DNA of 64,000 bases from Pseudoflavitalea rhizosphaerae (GCF_003991355.1 NZ_RCSU01000003.1:124001-188000); one strand, 5' to 3'; counted from the first letter of the stretch, positions 25,100 through 34,198 are shown. Notes: a model not told the origin generated them from the letters alone. Translations and numbers: made by a program.

Positions 25100-27529
25100 T
25101 TAAAATTTCACAGTAATGTTTGCAATCACTGACCTGGGCATTTGCGCAGCCAGTACACCCTGACCAGCGAAGTATAATTCGTCTGTGATATTGTCCAGTT
25201 TTACACCAAGCCTGAAAGATTTTGTTTCATAGAAAACAGTTGCATTCAGGAGTGTGTAGGAAGGAAGCGTGAACACGCCTGTAACTGCGGAGTTCGATGT
25301 CATGAAATCCCCGATATAGTTACCGCCGAATCCCGCGCCCAATCCCCTGAGTTTTCCGGTGGGGATACCGTAGCTGATCCAGAGGTTGGCGAGATCGGCA
25401 GGACCAGCGCCGGCAGGTCTCCTGCCGAGCACGTTCTTGTCCTGCACCTTCACAAATTTACTGTCGTTATGAGAATAACCCGCTTCGAGGTTGAGACCAC
25501 TGAATGGGTTAGCGATCAGTTCCACTTCATATCCTTTGCTGTACTGTGTTCCATCCTGCACCTTGATATTGTAGGTAGTACCATTCAAAGCAACCTGGTC
25601 ATCACGCACCAGTTTGTCCACTTTTATATCATAGTAGCTGGCAGTCAGGTTCAATCTACCGTTGAAGAGATCCACTTTCACACCAGCTTCCCATTGATTG
25701 GCCTGCTGGGGTTTCAGCACGCCGGAAATCTCAGGAACGGGCGATGCAAACGGCGCTGTATAAGCGAAACCATTCATGTAGTTACCGAAAACAGAGACCC
25801 GGTCTTTGATCAGCTGGTACACCAGTCCTAGTTTAGGAGAGAAAGCCGTTTGACCATAGCGGGAATTGGCTACAAGAGTATCCGTTGCATAATCGTAGGT
25901 TCCCCTTCCTTCAAAGCGATCCACACGAAGGCTCAGTATAGCGGAGAGATTGTCCGTGATGTTCAGCACGTTTGAAGCATAGGCGCTGTAAATATTAGCG
26001 CTGTTGGTATTGCGAACGCCTTTGGCTGTGCTGGCCGCGATCTTCGCATCCACCGCAATCCTGTTGATCTTCGCGTAGTTGGGATCGTTAGGATTGAGGG
26101 CATTCACGTAATCGAAAACGATATAAGGCGAATTATCGTTCTTGAGCTTCTGATTTACATAATCCAGTCCTACCAGCAACCTGTTGCGGAGCTTACCGAT
26201 CCTGAAATCGCCCACGAAATTTTGCTGCACGTTGAATGTAGCATTCATGGTGTTCTGGTAAGAGATATTCCTTTCCAGGGTATCATCGGTGGCTTTGCGG
26301 ACAAACTGGTATTGGTAATACCCTTTCGACTCACGGGTATTGTTTGAAATGATGGTCTGTGAAGTCCATTCCTCCGACAACTTGTATTGGAACTGCGCCC
26401 TCAGGTTAGCGGTGGGATTCTTCATCGTGATATCGTTATTAGTATAGGAACGCTTGAAGTTGAAACCGAGTTCTTCGGGTTTGTGCGCCTGGAAAGGACG
26501 GCTCCTGTTCAGGAAGATCGCAGAAGGCGTTGTGAATTCAGAGGAATAGATCTCTGCATTCAGGTTGATGGTCAGCTTTTCGCTGGCATGGTATTCCAGC
26601 GCCGGCGCCACGAAGAAAGATTTCCTGAAACCTGCGTCCTGCCAGGATCCCTGGTTTTGATAGGCCATGTTCACGCGACCGAGCAGGGTTTTATCTTTAT
26701 TGATAGGTCCGTACACATCGGCTGTAAGCCTGTTGAGGTTGAAGCTGCCGGTAGTGTAAGCCACTTCCCCGCCGAAATTCTTTTGTGGCTTGCGGGTGAT
26801 TAGGTTGATCACGCCACCAAAGGAAGTTACAGCGCCGCCATACAAAGTGCCGGAAGGGCCGCGCAACACTTCCACTTTCTCAACGTTCACAGGATCGATC
26901 TCGCCATTGGTTTGAGTAGGCATTCCATCCACCATGCTCACTTCCGTTCTGAAACCACGGAGGCTATAGTAGGTAGCGCCGTCTGTATTGATACCACGGT
27001 TGGCGCTCACTTTGTACACACCGGTTGCATTCTTTACAAGATTACTGAAATCGGTAGTGATCTGTTCCTTGATCAGTTCTTTTGAAACGCTGCTGTACAC
27101 CTGCGGGTTCTCCAGGTTGGCCAAAGGCATCTTGGCAACAGTGGAACTTTTCTTTACCAGGAATTTATTGGTGCCTGCCGTAACGATCACCGTTTGCAAC
27201 TGGCTATTGCTGTATTGCAGGGTGAATACGGGTTTGGAGATCTGATCGTTTTCCACTTTTACTGTTTGTTCCAGGGTTTCATAACCCACCAGCGATACCA
27301 CCAGGGTGTATTCACCGGCTTTCAGCCTGGCAAAAATGAAGTTGCCGTCATTGTCGGTGGCTGTACCCAGTTTGGTATTTTTGATCACCACGCTTACGTT
27401 GGAAGCAGGATAATTGTCTGAAGACATTACGGTTCCCTGAATGCCGCCTGGTTTGTCCTGGGCAAAACCGGGAATAAAGCTGAGGATGCTGATCGTTAAC
27501 AAAAGCAGCCGGAGAGTTTGGCTATACAT
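25100..27529 (-). CDS. TonB-dependent siderophore-type receptor
   Basis: An ~809-residue outer-membrane receptor. The signal peptide MYSQTLRLLLLTISILSFIP is followed by a carboxypeptidase-like domain (GIQGTVMSSDNYPASNVSV), a plug (LIKEQITTDFSNLVKNATGV, FRTEVSMVDGMPTQTNGEID, KVEVLRGPSGTLYGGAVTSFGG) and a barrel of the ferrichrome/siderophore receptor type ending in RSVIANITVKF. It has no SusD partner, so a small chelate such as a siderophore is the likely cargo. The start at 27529 was chosen for the signal peptide. A 12-bp palindrome ATTTGCGCAAAT sits at 27541-27552. Its location beside RIC and heme genes hints at iron supply for anaerobic respiration. Confidence 0.9.
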   Translation of the reverse strand: MYSQTLRLLLLTISILSFIPGFAQDKPGGIQGTVMSSDNYPASNVSVVIKNTKLGTATDNDGNFIFARLKAGEYTLVVSLVGYETLEQTVKVENDQISKPVFTLQYSNSQLQTVIVTAGTNKFLVKKSSTVAKMPLANLENPQVYSSVSKELIKEQITTDFSNLVKNATGVYKVSANRGINTDGATYYSLRGFRTEVSMVDGMPTQTNGEIDPVNVEKVEVLRGPSGTLYGGAVTSFGGVINLITRKPQKNFGGEVAYTTGSFNLNRLTADVYGPINKDKTLLGRVNMAYQNQGSWQDAGFRKSFFVAPALEYHASEKLTINLNAEIYSSEFTTPSAIFLNRSRPFQAHKPEELGFNFKRSYTNNDITMKNPTANLRAQFQYKLSEEWTSQTIISNNTRESKGYYQYQFVRKATDDTLERNISYQNTMNATFNVQQNFVGDFRIGKLRNRLLVGLDYVNQKLKNDNSPYIVFDYVNALNPNDPNYAKINRIAVDAKIAASTAKGVRNTNSANIYSAYASNVLNITDNLSAILSLRVDRFEGRGTYDYATDTLVANSRYGQTAFSPKLGLVYQLIKDRVSVFGNYMNGFAYTAPFASPVPEISGVLKPQQANQWEAGVKVDLFNGRLNLTASYYDIKVDKLVRDDQVALNGTTYNIKVQDGTQYSKGYEVELIANPFSGLNLEAGYSHNDSKFVKVQDKNVLGRRPAGAGPADLANLWISYGIPTGKLRGLGAGFGGNYIGDFMTSNSAVTGVFTLPSYTLLNATVFYETKSFRLGVKLDNITDELYFAGQGVLAAQMPRSVIANITVKF

Positions 27530-27644
27530 ATGTTCGGAAAATTTGCGCAAATGTAGAAGCAACTGAAAAGCAGTAGTTACGAGATCGGGAAATTGGGATG
27601 CCGCTATCGGATGTAATTCATGAAAGGCCTTTCCATTACGCGAA

Positions 27645-27674
27645 AAACAAAAGCCTCCGGCTAACCCGGAGGCT
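27645..27674 (-). terminator. Terminator after the RIC gene
   Basis: A perfect 9-bp stem (AGCCTCCGG at 27652-27660 and its complement at 27666-27674) with a 5-base loop; on the minus strand it runs into TTTTGTTTTT. It ends the transcript of the oxidase-like/RIC unit 36 bases after the RIC stop. Confidence 0.85.
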
Positions 27675-27709
27675 GGAACGTAACACAACAAAAAAGAATG
27701 GACAAATCC

Positions 27710-28489
27710 TCACTGAGCATTCACCAGCTTCAATGCGCCGGGGAAGAGGATATTATTTTCAAGATGGATATGCACATGCAGGTCTGCTTCAAAAGCGACC
27801 AGTGTCTGGTAAAACACTTTCCAGGTAATACAGGCATATTCCGGTGGCGTAAAATTATTGGTGAGCTCGCGGATCTTTTGCAAGATGGCTCCGGCCTGTT
27901 CATGTTCCAGGATCATCCTGCTCACAGGATGCTCGATACCCATGCCCATCCTGGGTGCAGGACCATGGCTTATCGCAGCTTTGCTCAATTGGGTGATCAT
28001 CGGGAAAAGAACATTTTCCTCTTTTTGCAGATGCGTACCCAGTTCCAGGGCAATTTCCGTAACCAGGGATCTGATCTCTGCCAGCTCAGGGTTCTTGCCG
28101 GCATGTTTGGATTCTACCCGGGAAGCATAAGCGCTGAGCTCGGGTAATTTTTCCCTTGTATAGTTATGGTGTACATTCACGATGTATTCCGCCAGGAAAT
28201 CAAGTGGCCATTGATGATAGGGCAGATTGGCTGTATGCAGGAGTTGACCGGACTGGCTGAGGTCCTGCATTACCTGGTTATAGTCGAGTTGCTTTTCATA
28301 GCAGGCCTGCCTGAGCGTTTTCTTGCCGCCGCAGCAGAAATCGATGCCATACTTCGTGAACACCGCAGCTTTACTGATGTCTTTCGTCACCATCTCTCCC
28401 ACGGTTTCACCGGGTGTACAACTACTGACAGAACATTGCTCACCTTGTTGAAGCGGCTGGTCCCCGCTGTTTGTTTGAGGATATTCCAT
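27710..28489 (-). CDS. RIC-family di-iron protein for iron-sulfur cluster repair (ScdA/YtfE)
   Basis: A 259-residue hemerythrin-like protein. An N-terminal ScdA domain (VGEMVTKDISKAAVFTKYGI, DFCCGGKKTL at residues 50-59) is followed by a four-helix hemerythrin domain with the iron-binding histidines in VNVHHNYTREKLPEL, LGTHLQKEENVLFPMI, GIEHPVSRMILEHEQA and FEADLHVHIHLENNILFP. It repairs iron-sulfur clusters damaged by NO or oxidants. Its start overlaps the end of the oxidase-like gene by 50 bases, so the two are translationally coupled. The unit is preceded by an FNR-type box at 29766. Confidence 0.93.
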   Translation of the reverse strand: MEYPQTNSGDQPLQQGEQCSVSSCTPGETVGEMVTKDISKAAVFTKYGIDFCCGGKKTLRQACYEKQLDYNQVMQDLSQSGQLLHTANLPYHQWPLDFLAEYIVNVHHNYTREKLPELSAYASRVESKHAGKNPELAEIRSLVTEIALELGTHLQKEENVLFPMITQLSKAAISHGPAPRMGMGIEHPVSRMILEHEQAGAILQKIRELTNNFTPPEYACITWKVFYQTLVAFEADLHVHIHLENNILFPGALKLVNAQ

Positions 28490-29714
28490 ATTTGAAAAGA
28501 TTATTGTTCAGTTGAGAATAGTATAAAATTGAAATACCGGACAGCATCAACAGCGCAGCGAACAAAAGGAAATAAGCAGCCATTGAAAAACTGGTTCCGC
28601 CGATAGATGCCAGCGCCTGCACAAACAAAAAGAATTCATTCAGGATCACGCCTGTCACAAAACAGAAAATACCAATCACAGGTCTGAGTGAAACATTACT
28701 GATATATTTTTGCTGCAACAAATAGCCCAACAGGAAAAGGGAAATAAAGCCCAGCAATATCAGGTGCAGATAACCGATCACTACGGGCCGGTATCCGAAT
28801 GCCAGGTAACTGAGATCGGGAAACACAGACAGGAACTGCATCACTGTCTTCATACAAAAAGCCAGCAGGGCGATTCCCCAGAGCAGGAGCGGCACGGAAT
28901 CAAAAGAGAAAATGATTTTCGTTTTACATTTTATCATTCCTCCCAGTATGATCACAAGTGCTGCCAGTTGGGCAATGGCAGCCATTACCGCCAGCCAATA
29001 CAGTACAGCAGGCAATTGCATCCATAATGCAGACAGGAAGAAGGCAGGCACACAGGCAATACCCTGCAACCAGAAAGCAATCCTGGCAGCTTTGGCAGGA
29101 AATGCAATACCACGTATATGCAACAGCGCCAGGAACAATCCGATCACCGCAAAGGCAAACCAGCCATTGTATTGAAAATGCAGGAAGAAATATACAGAAC
29201 CGATATACCACTGCTGGTGCACATTCTCAGTTGCCATCAGCCAGGCCAGGAAAAAAGGACCAACTGCCGACAGCACATAAAATAATAGTCCAGCCCTGAA
29301 CCATTTGATCACGGTTGCCGGCAGATCAGATCTGGAAAGGTCTCTCCAGCATAACCAGGCAAAATGCCAACCGGCAAAAATGGAAGAAGTGGAGAAGAAG
29401 ATGGAAACGATATTGTATCCTCCGAATGGAAAACTCAGCAGCATGCCGAAGGAAGACAATACCAGGAACCAGAAAGCGTGCTGATAAGCTCTTAACCTTT
29501 GTTCCGGTAAATTCATGATGCCTGCAATGGCAACAGAGAGCGCCAGTGACACCCATCCGCTGAATGCGAAATGTGAGTGCGCGTGCATGAGGTTCTTGTA
29601 ATCCAGCACAGGGATCGGCCATAGAATCTTACACCGCAGCAATGTACCGGCCAATGCTACGATCAGCAGGTTCAGCAATGCTCTCCGGGACCAGGTGTTG
29701 TAAAATGTTTGCAT
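28440..29714 (-). CDS. Heme-copper oxidase subunit I-like polytopic membrane protein
   Basis: A 424-residue protein with about 11-12 membrane segments. Conserved histidines occur in a helix-start pattern (LMHAHSHFAFSGWVSLALSV near residue 42, VYFFLHFQYNGWFAFAVI near 175) reminiscent of the cbb3/NO-reductase-like family found next to NO-defence genes in Bacteroidota; the full set of heme b and CuB ligands of a working oxidase is not apparent. It lies between the Crp/Fnr gene and RIC. A related but distinct protein is encoded at 61120-62388. Role in NO handling is inference from context. Confidence 0.75.
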   Translation of the reverse strand: MQTFYNTWSRRALLNLLIVALAGTLLRCKILWPIPVLDYKNLMHAHSHFAFSGWVSLALSVAIAGIMNLPEQRLRAYQHAFWFLVLSSFGMLLSFPFGGYNIVSIFFSTSSIFAGWHFAWLCWRDLSRSDLPATVIKWFRAGLLFYVLSAVGPFFLAWLMATENVHQQWYIGSVYFFLHFQYNGWFAFAVIGLFLALLHIRGIAFPAKAARIAFWLQGIACVPAFFLSALWMQLPAVLYWLAVMAAIAQLAALVIILGGMIKCKTKIIFSFDSVPLLLWGIALLAFCMKTVMQFLSVFPDLSYLAFGYRPVVIGYLHLILLGFISLFLLGYLLQQKYISNVSLRPVIGIFCFVTGVILNEFFLFVQALASIGGTSFSMAAYFLLFAALLMLSGISILYYSQLNNNLFKYGISSNKQRGPAASTR

Positions 29715-29763
29715 ACAGAAGGAATACTGTACAGCAAAGGAACGCCAGTATGAAACGGCATTT

Positions 29764-29779
29764 TATGATCGAGATCATT
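29764..29779. promoter_or_regulatory. FNR/CRP-type box before the oxidase-like/RIC operon
   Basis: ATGATCGAGATCAT contains TGAT-CGAG-ATCA (29766-29777), about 52 bases upstream of the oxidase-like start. It overlaps the stop codon of the Crp/Fnr gene (TCA 29775-29777 on the plus strand), so the regulator gene ends inside its own probable target promoter. Confidence 0.7.
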
Positions 29780-30377
29780 TTGAACAATATACTTTCCCTT
29801 TTTCGATCAGCAATTGTCCGGTTGAATGCAAATGACGCATCGCGCGGATCACGGTTTCCACGCGAAGGCCCGTCATGTCTGCAATCTGCTGACGGGTGAG
29901 CTTAACGCGATTGCATTCAGGACAGGTATGTTTATTGTTCTCCCTGAAATAATGAAGCAATGCTATGATCGTTTGCTCCGGAGAACGGATGGCCATTTCT
30001 TTGATCAATAAGAATTTCAGGCGCAATCGGCGCGATAACAATCTTGAAAACGCGAAATGTACTTCGGGGTTCTCCTTCAACAATTGCAGGAAATGACTTT
30101 TATGCAGGCGTATCAGGGTGGTATCCTCATCTGCAATAGCGGTTGCTGCATAGGGCTCATCATCCATCAGTGGCAACTCGCCGAATGATTCTCCTTCTTC
30201 CGCCATCATCTGGATGAATTCCCGCCCTTCGTCATTCACATTCACCCACCGGATCTTCCCGCGCACCACCTGGTAATAAAAGCTGGCCTGCATGCCTTCC
30301 ATGAAGATGATTTCATTGCGCTGAACTTCCTTGAAGCTGGCGCCCATATTGAGCAGCAGGTTGGTGTCTATCATCAT
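29775..30377 (-). CDS. Crp/Fnr-family transcriptional regulator
   Basis: A 200-residue regulator with an N-terminal cyclic-nucleotide-binding-like beta barrel (EIIFMEGMQASFYYQVVRGKI, GESFGELPLMDDEPYAATA), a dimer helix, and a C-terminal winged helix (RVKLTRQQIADMTGLRVETV). It lacks the N-terminal cysteines of FNR, so direct Fe-S oxygen sensing is unlikely; a heme or NO-sensing NNR/DNR-like role fits the nos and NO genes around it. A CPEC pair (residues 152-155) just before the winged helix is unusual. Start: ATG 30377 or 30374; the frame upstream to 30512 is probably leader. A palindrome ATGACTTTTGTCAT lies at 30448. Confidence 0.9.
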   Translation of the reverse strand: MMIDTNLLLNMGASFKEVQRNEIIFMEGMQASFYYQVVRGKIRWVNVNDEGREFIQMMAEEGESFGELPLMDDEPYAATAIADEDTTLIRLHKSHFLQLLKENPEVHFAFSRLLSRRLRLKFLLIKEMAIRSPEQTIIALLHYFRENNKHTCPECNRVKLTRQQIADMTGLRVETVIRAMRHLHSTGQLLIEKGKVYCSK

Positions 30378-30447
30378 ATTATGCGATTGTGGATTCAAAG
30401 CTAGCGAGCGGGCATATCGGGGCGGATGATTTTGTACCGTAATATAC

Positions 30448-30461
30448 ATGACTTTTGTCAT
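30448..30461. promoter_or_regulatory. Possible Crp/Fnr-type site upstream of the regulator gene
   Basis: ATGACTTTTGTCAT is a 14-base inverted repeat (ATGAC-N4-GTCAT) about 70 bases before the regulator start. It resembles the TGAT-N4-ATCA boxes but with GAC half-sites, so a different specificity is possible. It may mediate autoregulation. Confidence 0.4.
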
Positions 30462-30605
30462 ATTGCAATTTCGGGACCAGCAACTCAATTCTACAAAATA
30501 TCCATCCTGCATTAAGTTTCAGGGCATTTTCCCCCATCTTGCCCTATTGATCACAGTCAGTCTTTTTCCACCTCCGGATGACCCGGAACAGCACCTCGAA
30601 AATTT

Positions 30606-30619
30606 ATGATCCTGATCAT
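30606..30619. promoter_or_regulatory. FNR/CRP-type box before the nos cluster
   Basis: ATGATCCTGATCAT contains TGAT-CCTG-ATCA, a perfect two-fold match to the Crp/Fnr box, 55 bases upstream of the cytochrome c start at 30674. It lies in the gap between the regulator and the nos cluster, so nos transcription is probably under that regulator. Confidence 0.72.
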
Positions 30620-30673
30620 AAAGCTCCGTTTTTATTCCCTGTACTCTTGCTGTGTATTTATCACTTAAATAAC

Positions 30674-31147
30674 ATGGAAATGAAAAAGCTAACCATTGTT
30701 GCCGGTCTTGCTTTACTGATCTACGCCTGTGCTGAGAGTACCAGCAAGAACAGTGCGCCGTCAGATAGCCCGGCAAAAGAAAGTACTGCTGCTCCTGCTT
30801 ATGATACGGCCAAAGGCGCAGGCAGGTTCACCAAAGTGGACATACCCGCCAACCTGGATGTAAAAATGGCCGAGGCCGGGAAAAAAGTGTACGACCTGAA
30901 ATGTGCCGCCTGCCACAAACTCAATGATGAAAAACTCGTTGGCCCGGGATGGAAAGGCGTTACCGCCCGTCACACACCTGAATGGATCATGAACTTCAGC
31001 ACCAACCCGGATGAGATGCTGCAAAAAGATCCAAAGGCGCAGGCCATGCTGGAGATCTGTCTCGTGAAAATGCCCAACCAGAATCTCACAGACGAAGAAG
31101 CGAGAAATATATATGAATTCATGAGAAAGAACGACGGAATAAAATAA
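30674..31147 (+). CDS. Lipoprotein c-type cytochrome of the nos cluster
   Basis: A 157-residue class I cytochrome c. The signal MEMKKLTIVAGLALLIYAC has the lipobox Cys at residue 19, then a Ser/Ala-rich linker and a single heme motif CAACH at 77-81; the sixth ligand is probably a Met in the later KMPNQNLT segment. It probably hands electrons to NosZ, as in clade II nos clusters that start with a cytochrome c. Separated from nosZ by 16 bases and preceded by an FNR-type box. Confidence 0.9.
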   Translation: MEMKKLTIVAGLALLIYACAESTSKNSAPSDSPAKESTAAPAYDTAKGAGRFTKVDIPANLDVKMAEAGKKVYDLKCAACHKLNDEKLVGPGWKGVTARHTPEWIMNFSTNPDEMLQKDPKAQAMLEICLVKMPNQNLTDEEARNIYEFMRKNDGIK

Positions 31148-31163
31148 CACATAATCAAATCAT

Positions 31164-33152
31164 ATGAGATCAGATCATTTTACCAGCAGGTTGTTGCAGG
31201 TGTCCATGGCCGCCGTCCTGTTGTATGCCTGCAAACCCAATAACGCCGGCAATGCCGTAAGCGGCAACGCCGCCGAAAAAACTTATGTAGCCCCGGGCAA
31301 GTACGACGAATTCTACAATTTCGTTTCCGGCGGATTCAGCGGACAACTTTCCGTGTATGGATTACCGTCAGGCCGCCTGCTCCGTGTGATCCCCGTATTC
31401 TCCGTTGACCCGGAAAAAGGTTATGGTTACAGCGAAGAATCCAAACCCATGCTCAACACATCCCACGGATTCGTTCCCTGGGACGATCTCCACCACACAG
31501 AGCTCTCACAAACCAATGGAGAGATCGATGGCCGCTGGATCTTCGTGAATGGCAACAATACCCCACGCGTTGCCAGGGTTGACCTCAAGACCTTCCGCAC
31601 TGCCGAGATCATCGAACTGCCCAACAGCGCAGGTAACCACTCCTCTCCCTTCATCACCGAGAACACGGAGTATGTAGTAGCAGGCACCCGCTTCAGTGTT
31701 CCTATGGGCGACAATACAGATGTGCCCATCAGCAGCTACAAGGAAAATTTCAAAGGCACTATCAGCTTCATCAGCGTAGACAAGAACACCGGCGGCCTCT
31801 CCCTCGCTTTCCAACTGGAAACACCGGGTGTGAATTTCGACCTCAGTCACGCCGGTAAAGGCCCCAGCCACGGCTGGTTCTTCTTCAGCTGTTATAATTC
31901 TGAACAAGCCAACACCTTGCTGGAGGTGAACGCTTCACAGCGCGACAAAGATTTTATCCTTGCCGTGAACTGGAAAAAAGCAGAAGAATACCTGAAAGCA
32001 GGAAAGGGAACGAAGAAGGCAGTCCGTTATGCACACAATACCTACGACGAGAAATCACACACTTCAAAATCAGAGATCCTCAACGAAGTGATCTCACTGG
32101 ATCCAAAAGTGCTGAAAGATATCTGCTACCTGATCCCCTGCCCCAAATCTCCACACGGTTGCGATGTTGATCCTTCCGGTGAATACATTGTCGGCAGCGG
32201 TAAACTGGCTGCACTGATCCCCGTGTTCTCCTTCACCAAACTGCAACAAGCCATCACCAACAAAACTTTTGAAGGTGAATACGATGGCATCCCTGTAGTG
32301 AAATACGAAGCCGCTCTTTACGGAGAAGTGGAAAAACCAGGCCTCGGACCATTGCATACCGAGTTCGATGGAAAAGGAAATGCGTATACATCTTTCTTCG
32401 TGAGCTCTGAAATTGTAAAATGGAATATTAAAGACCTCAAAGTGCTGGACCGCGCCCCTACTTACTACTCCATCGGTCACCTCTGCATTCCAGGCGGCGA
32501 CACCAAAAAACCCAATGCAAAATATGTGATCGCATACAACAAGATCACCAAGGACCGTTACCTGCCCACCGGACCTGAACTAGCGCAGAGCGCACAACTC
32601 TTCGATATCAGCGGCGACAAAATGCAACTGATCCTCGACTTCCCCACCATCGGTGAACCGCACTATGCACAGGCAGTGTCAGCAGATCTCATTGCAAAGA
32701 ACTCCGTCAAATTCTTCAAGCTGGATGACAATACCAATCCTTATGTAACAAAAGGAGAATCCAACGCCAAGGTAGTCCGCGAAGGCAACAAAGTGCATGT
32801 ATACGCTACCTGTATACGTTCTCACTTTGCGCCGGACAATATCGAAGGGGTGAAGCTGGGAGACGAAGTGTATTTCCATATCACCAACCTGGAGCAGGAC
32901 TGGGACATTCCGCATGGCTTTGCCGTGAAAGGCGCCGACAACGCGGAATTGCTAATCATGCCCGGTGAAACGCAAACACTGAAATGGGTACCCGAAAAAA
33001 CAGGCGTCGTTCCGTTCTATTGTACCGATTTCTGCAGCGCGCTGCACCAGGAAATGTCGGGATACATTCGGGTATCCCCTGCCGGTAGCAATGTACCGCT
33101 TACGTTCAGCCTCGGAAAAACCAATACACCGGAAACCCCTGCAACCAAATAA
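31164..33152 (+). CDS. nosZ: Nitrous-oxide reductase, clade II type
   Basis: A 662-residue copper enzyme that reduces N2O to N2 in the periplasm. A Sec-type lipoprotein leader (MRSDHFTSRLLQVSMAAVLL, Cys23) replaces the Tat signal of clade I. The beta-propeller segments VPWDDLHHTELSQTNGEIDG, PSHGWFFFSC, PKSPHGCDVDPSGEY and FPTIGEPHYAQA supply CuZ histidines; the C-terminal cupredoxin has the CuA motif with Cys620, Cys624, His628 and Met631. Length fits NosZ. It is followed by nosL-, nosD-, nosF- and nosY-type genes, so a complete maturation set is present. Confidence 0.96.
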   Translation: MRSDHFTSRLLQVSMAAVLLYACKPNNAGNAVSGNAAEKTYVAPGKYDEFYNFVSGGFSGQLSVYGLPSGRLLRVIPVFSVDPEKGYGYSEESKPMLNTSHGFVPWDDLHHTELSQTNGEIDGRWIFVNGNNTPRVARVDLKTFRTAEIIELPNSAGNHSSPFITENTEYVVAGTRFSVPMGDNTDVPISSYKENFKGTISFISVDKNTGGLSLAFQLETPGVNFDLSHAGKGPSHGWFFFSCYNSEQANTLLEVNASQRDKDFILAVNWKKAEEYLKAGKGTKKAVRYAHNTYDEKSHTSKSEILNEVISLDPKVLKDICYLIPCPKSPHGCDVDPSGEYIVGSGKLAALIPVFSFTKLQQAITNKTFEGEYDGIPVVKYEAALYGEVEKPGLGPLHTEFDGKGNAYTSFFVSSEIVKWNIKDLKVLDRAPTYYSIGHLCIPGGDTKKPNAKYVIAYNKITKDRYLPTGPELAQSAQLFDISGDKMQLILDFPTIGEPHYAQAVSADLIAKNSVKFFKLDDNTNPYVTKGESNAKVVREGNKVHVYATCIRSHFAPDNIEGVKLGDEVYFHITNLEQDWDIPHGFAVKGADNAELLIMPGETQTLKWVPEKTGVVPFYCTDFCSALHQEMSGYIRVSPAGSNVPLTFSLGKTNTPETPATK

Positions 33153-33187
33153 ACCGGTGCACACAGACAGAAAGAAAAACTTTTGAA

Positions 33188-34198
33188 ATGAAGAACAGGA
33201 TGTCAGTAACCACCAAATTCATAACAGCGCTGGCCGCCCTATCACTGATAGCAGTACTCTTCTTTCCCATGTGGAAAATAGAATTGTCAGCGCCGCAATA
33301 CCCTGAAGGATTGGAACTACGTATTTACCCGCATAAGCTGGGTGGTGATATTGAAGTTGTCAACGGCCTCAATCACTATATCGGCATGCGCACTTTACAC
33401 ACAAGGGACTTTGTGGAATTTGTTGTGCTCCCCTGGATATTCGGCATCCTTTCTTTTTTCGGCCTGCTTTCAATAGTGATTAACCGCAGATGGTTCTTCC
33501 TCCTGTGGGCAGGCTTTTTCTTTCTTTTCGCCGTGGTGGCCATGATCGATTTTTATCGATGGGAATACAATTACGGACATAATCTCGATCCTGCCGCTCC
33601 CATCCAGGTGCCGGGCATGAGCTACCAGCCGCCATTGATCGGCTTCAAACAACTGCTCAATTTCGGCGCCTATTCCATCCCAGACACCGGCGGATGGATC
33701 TTCATCGCAGCCGGGCTGCTCATCGCCTTCGGCGTTTACCACGAAATCATCAACATGAGAAAGGCCTCACAAAAAACAGCATTGATCATCAGTTGCGCAT
33801 TGATGTTCACCCTCAGTTCCTGCTCCGGCGGACCGCATCCCATCAAATTCAATGTGGATGTTTGCGACCACTGCAAAATGACCATCACCGATCCCAAATT
33901 CGGCGGAGAGCTGCTCACCAAAAAAGGAAAAATATACAGGTTCGATGATGCAAAATGCCTCTCGGGCTTCCTCCATGCCGGAACTGTGAAGAAAGATGAT
34001 GTGAAAAATATTTACCTGCTCGATTATGCGAACCAGGGACAATTACTGGACGCCTCCAGCTCCGTGCTGCTCAAAAGCCAGGAGCTGAAAAGCCCGATGG
34101 GCGGAGATCTTGCAGCTTTCGCTTCAAAAGAAGCTGCTGAACAATTCCAGAAACAATTCAACGCCACCTTAACAAGCTGGAATGAAATTGAAAAATAA
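33188..34198 (+). CDS. nosL: Membrane protein fused to a NosL copper chaperone
   Basis: A 336-residue protein with two parts. Residues 1-189 hold about four membrane segments (TKFITALAALSLIAVLFFPM, VVLPWIFGILSFFGLLSIVI, FFLLWAGFFFLFAVVAMIDF, GWIFIAAGLLIAFGVYHEII) and match the extra membrane protein seen in clade II nos clusters. Residues 190-336 look like a complete NosL: its own lipoprotein-like leader MRKASQKTALIISCALMFTL with Cys212, then CDHCKM (Cys226, Cys229, Met231) binding copper for NosZ. No stop codon separates the parts, so this is a fusion, with an internal ATG at 33755. NosL delivers Cu(I) for CuZ assembly. Overlaps nosD by 17 bases. Confidence 0.85.
   Translation: MKNRMSVTTKFITALAALSLIAVLFFPMWKIELSAPQYPEGLELRIYPHKLGGDIEVVNGLNHYIGMRTLHTRDFVEFVVLPWIFGILSFFGLLSIVINRRWFFLLWAGFFFLFAVVAMIDFYRWEYNYGHNLDPAAPIQVPGMSYQPPLIGFKQLLNFGAYSIPDTGGWIFIAAGLLIAFGVYHEIINMRKASQKTALIISCALMFTLSSCSGGPHPIKFNVDVCDHCKMTITDPKFGGELLTKKGKIYRFDDAKCLSGFLHAGTVKKDDVKNIYLLDYANQGQLLDASSSVLLKSQELKSPMGGDLAAFASKEAAEQFQKQFNATLTSWNEIEK

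Noticed and set aside
27541-27552. ATTTGCGCAAAT as a Fur- or TonB-receptor operator
   Set aside because: It is a clean 12-bp palindrome near the receptor start, but it does not match a Fur box and occurs only once, so I did not call it.
33740-33770. A frameshift or missing stop separating the membrane part and NosL
   Set aside because: The frame is continuous and both halves have intact family features; a fusion is simpler, though sequencing error cannot be excluded here.
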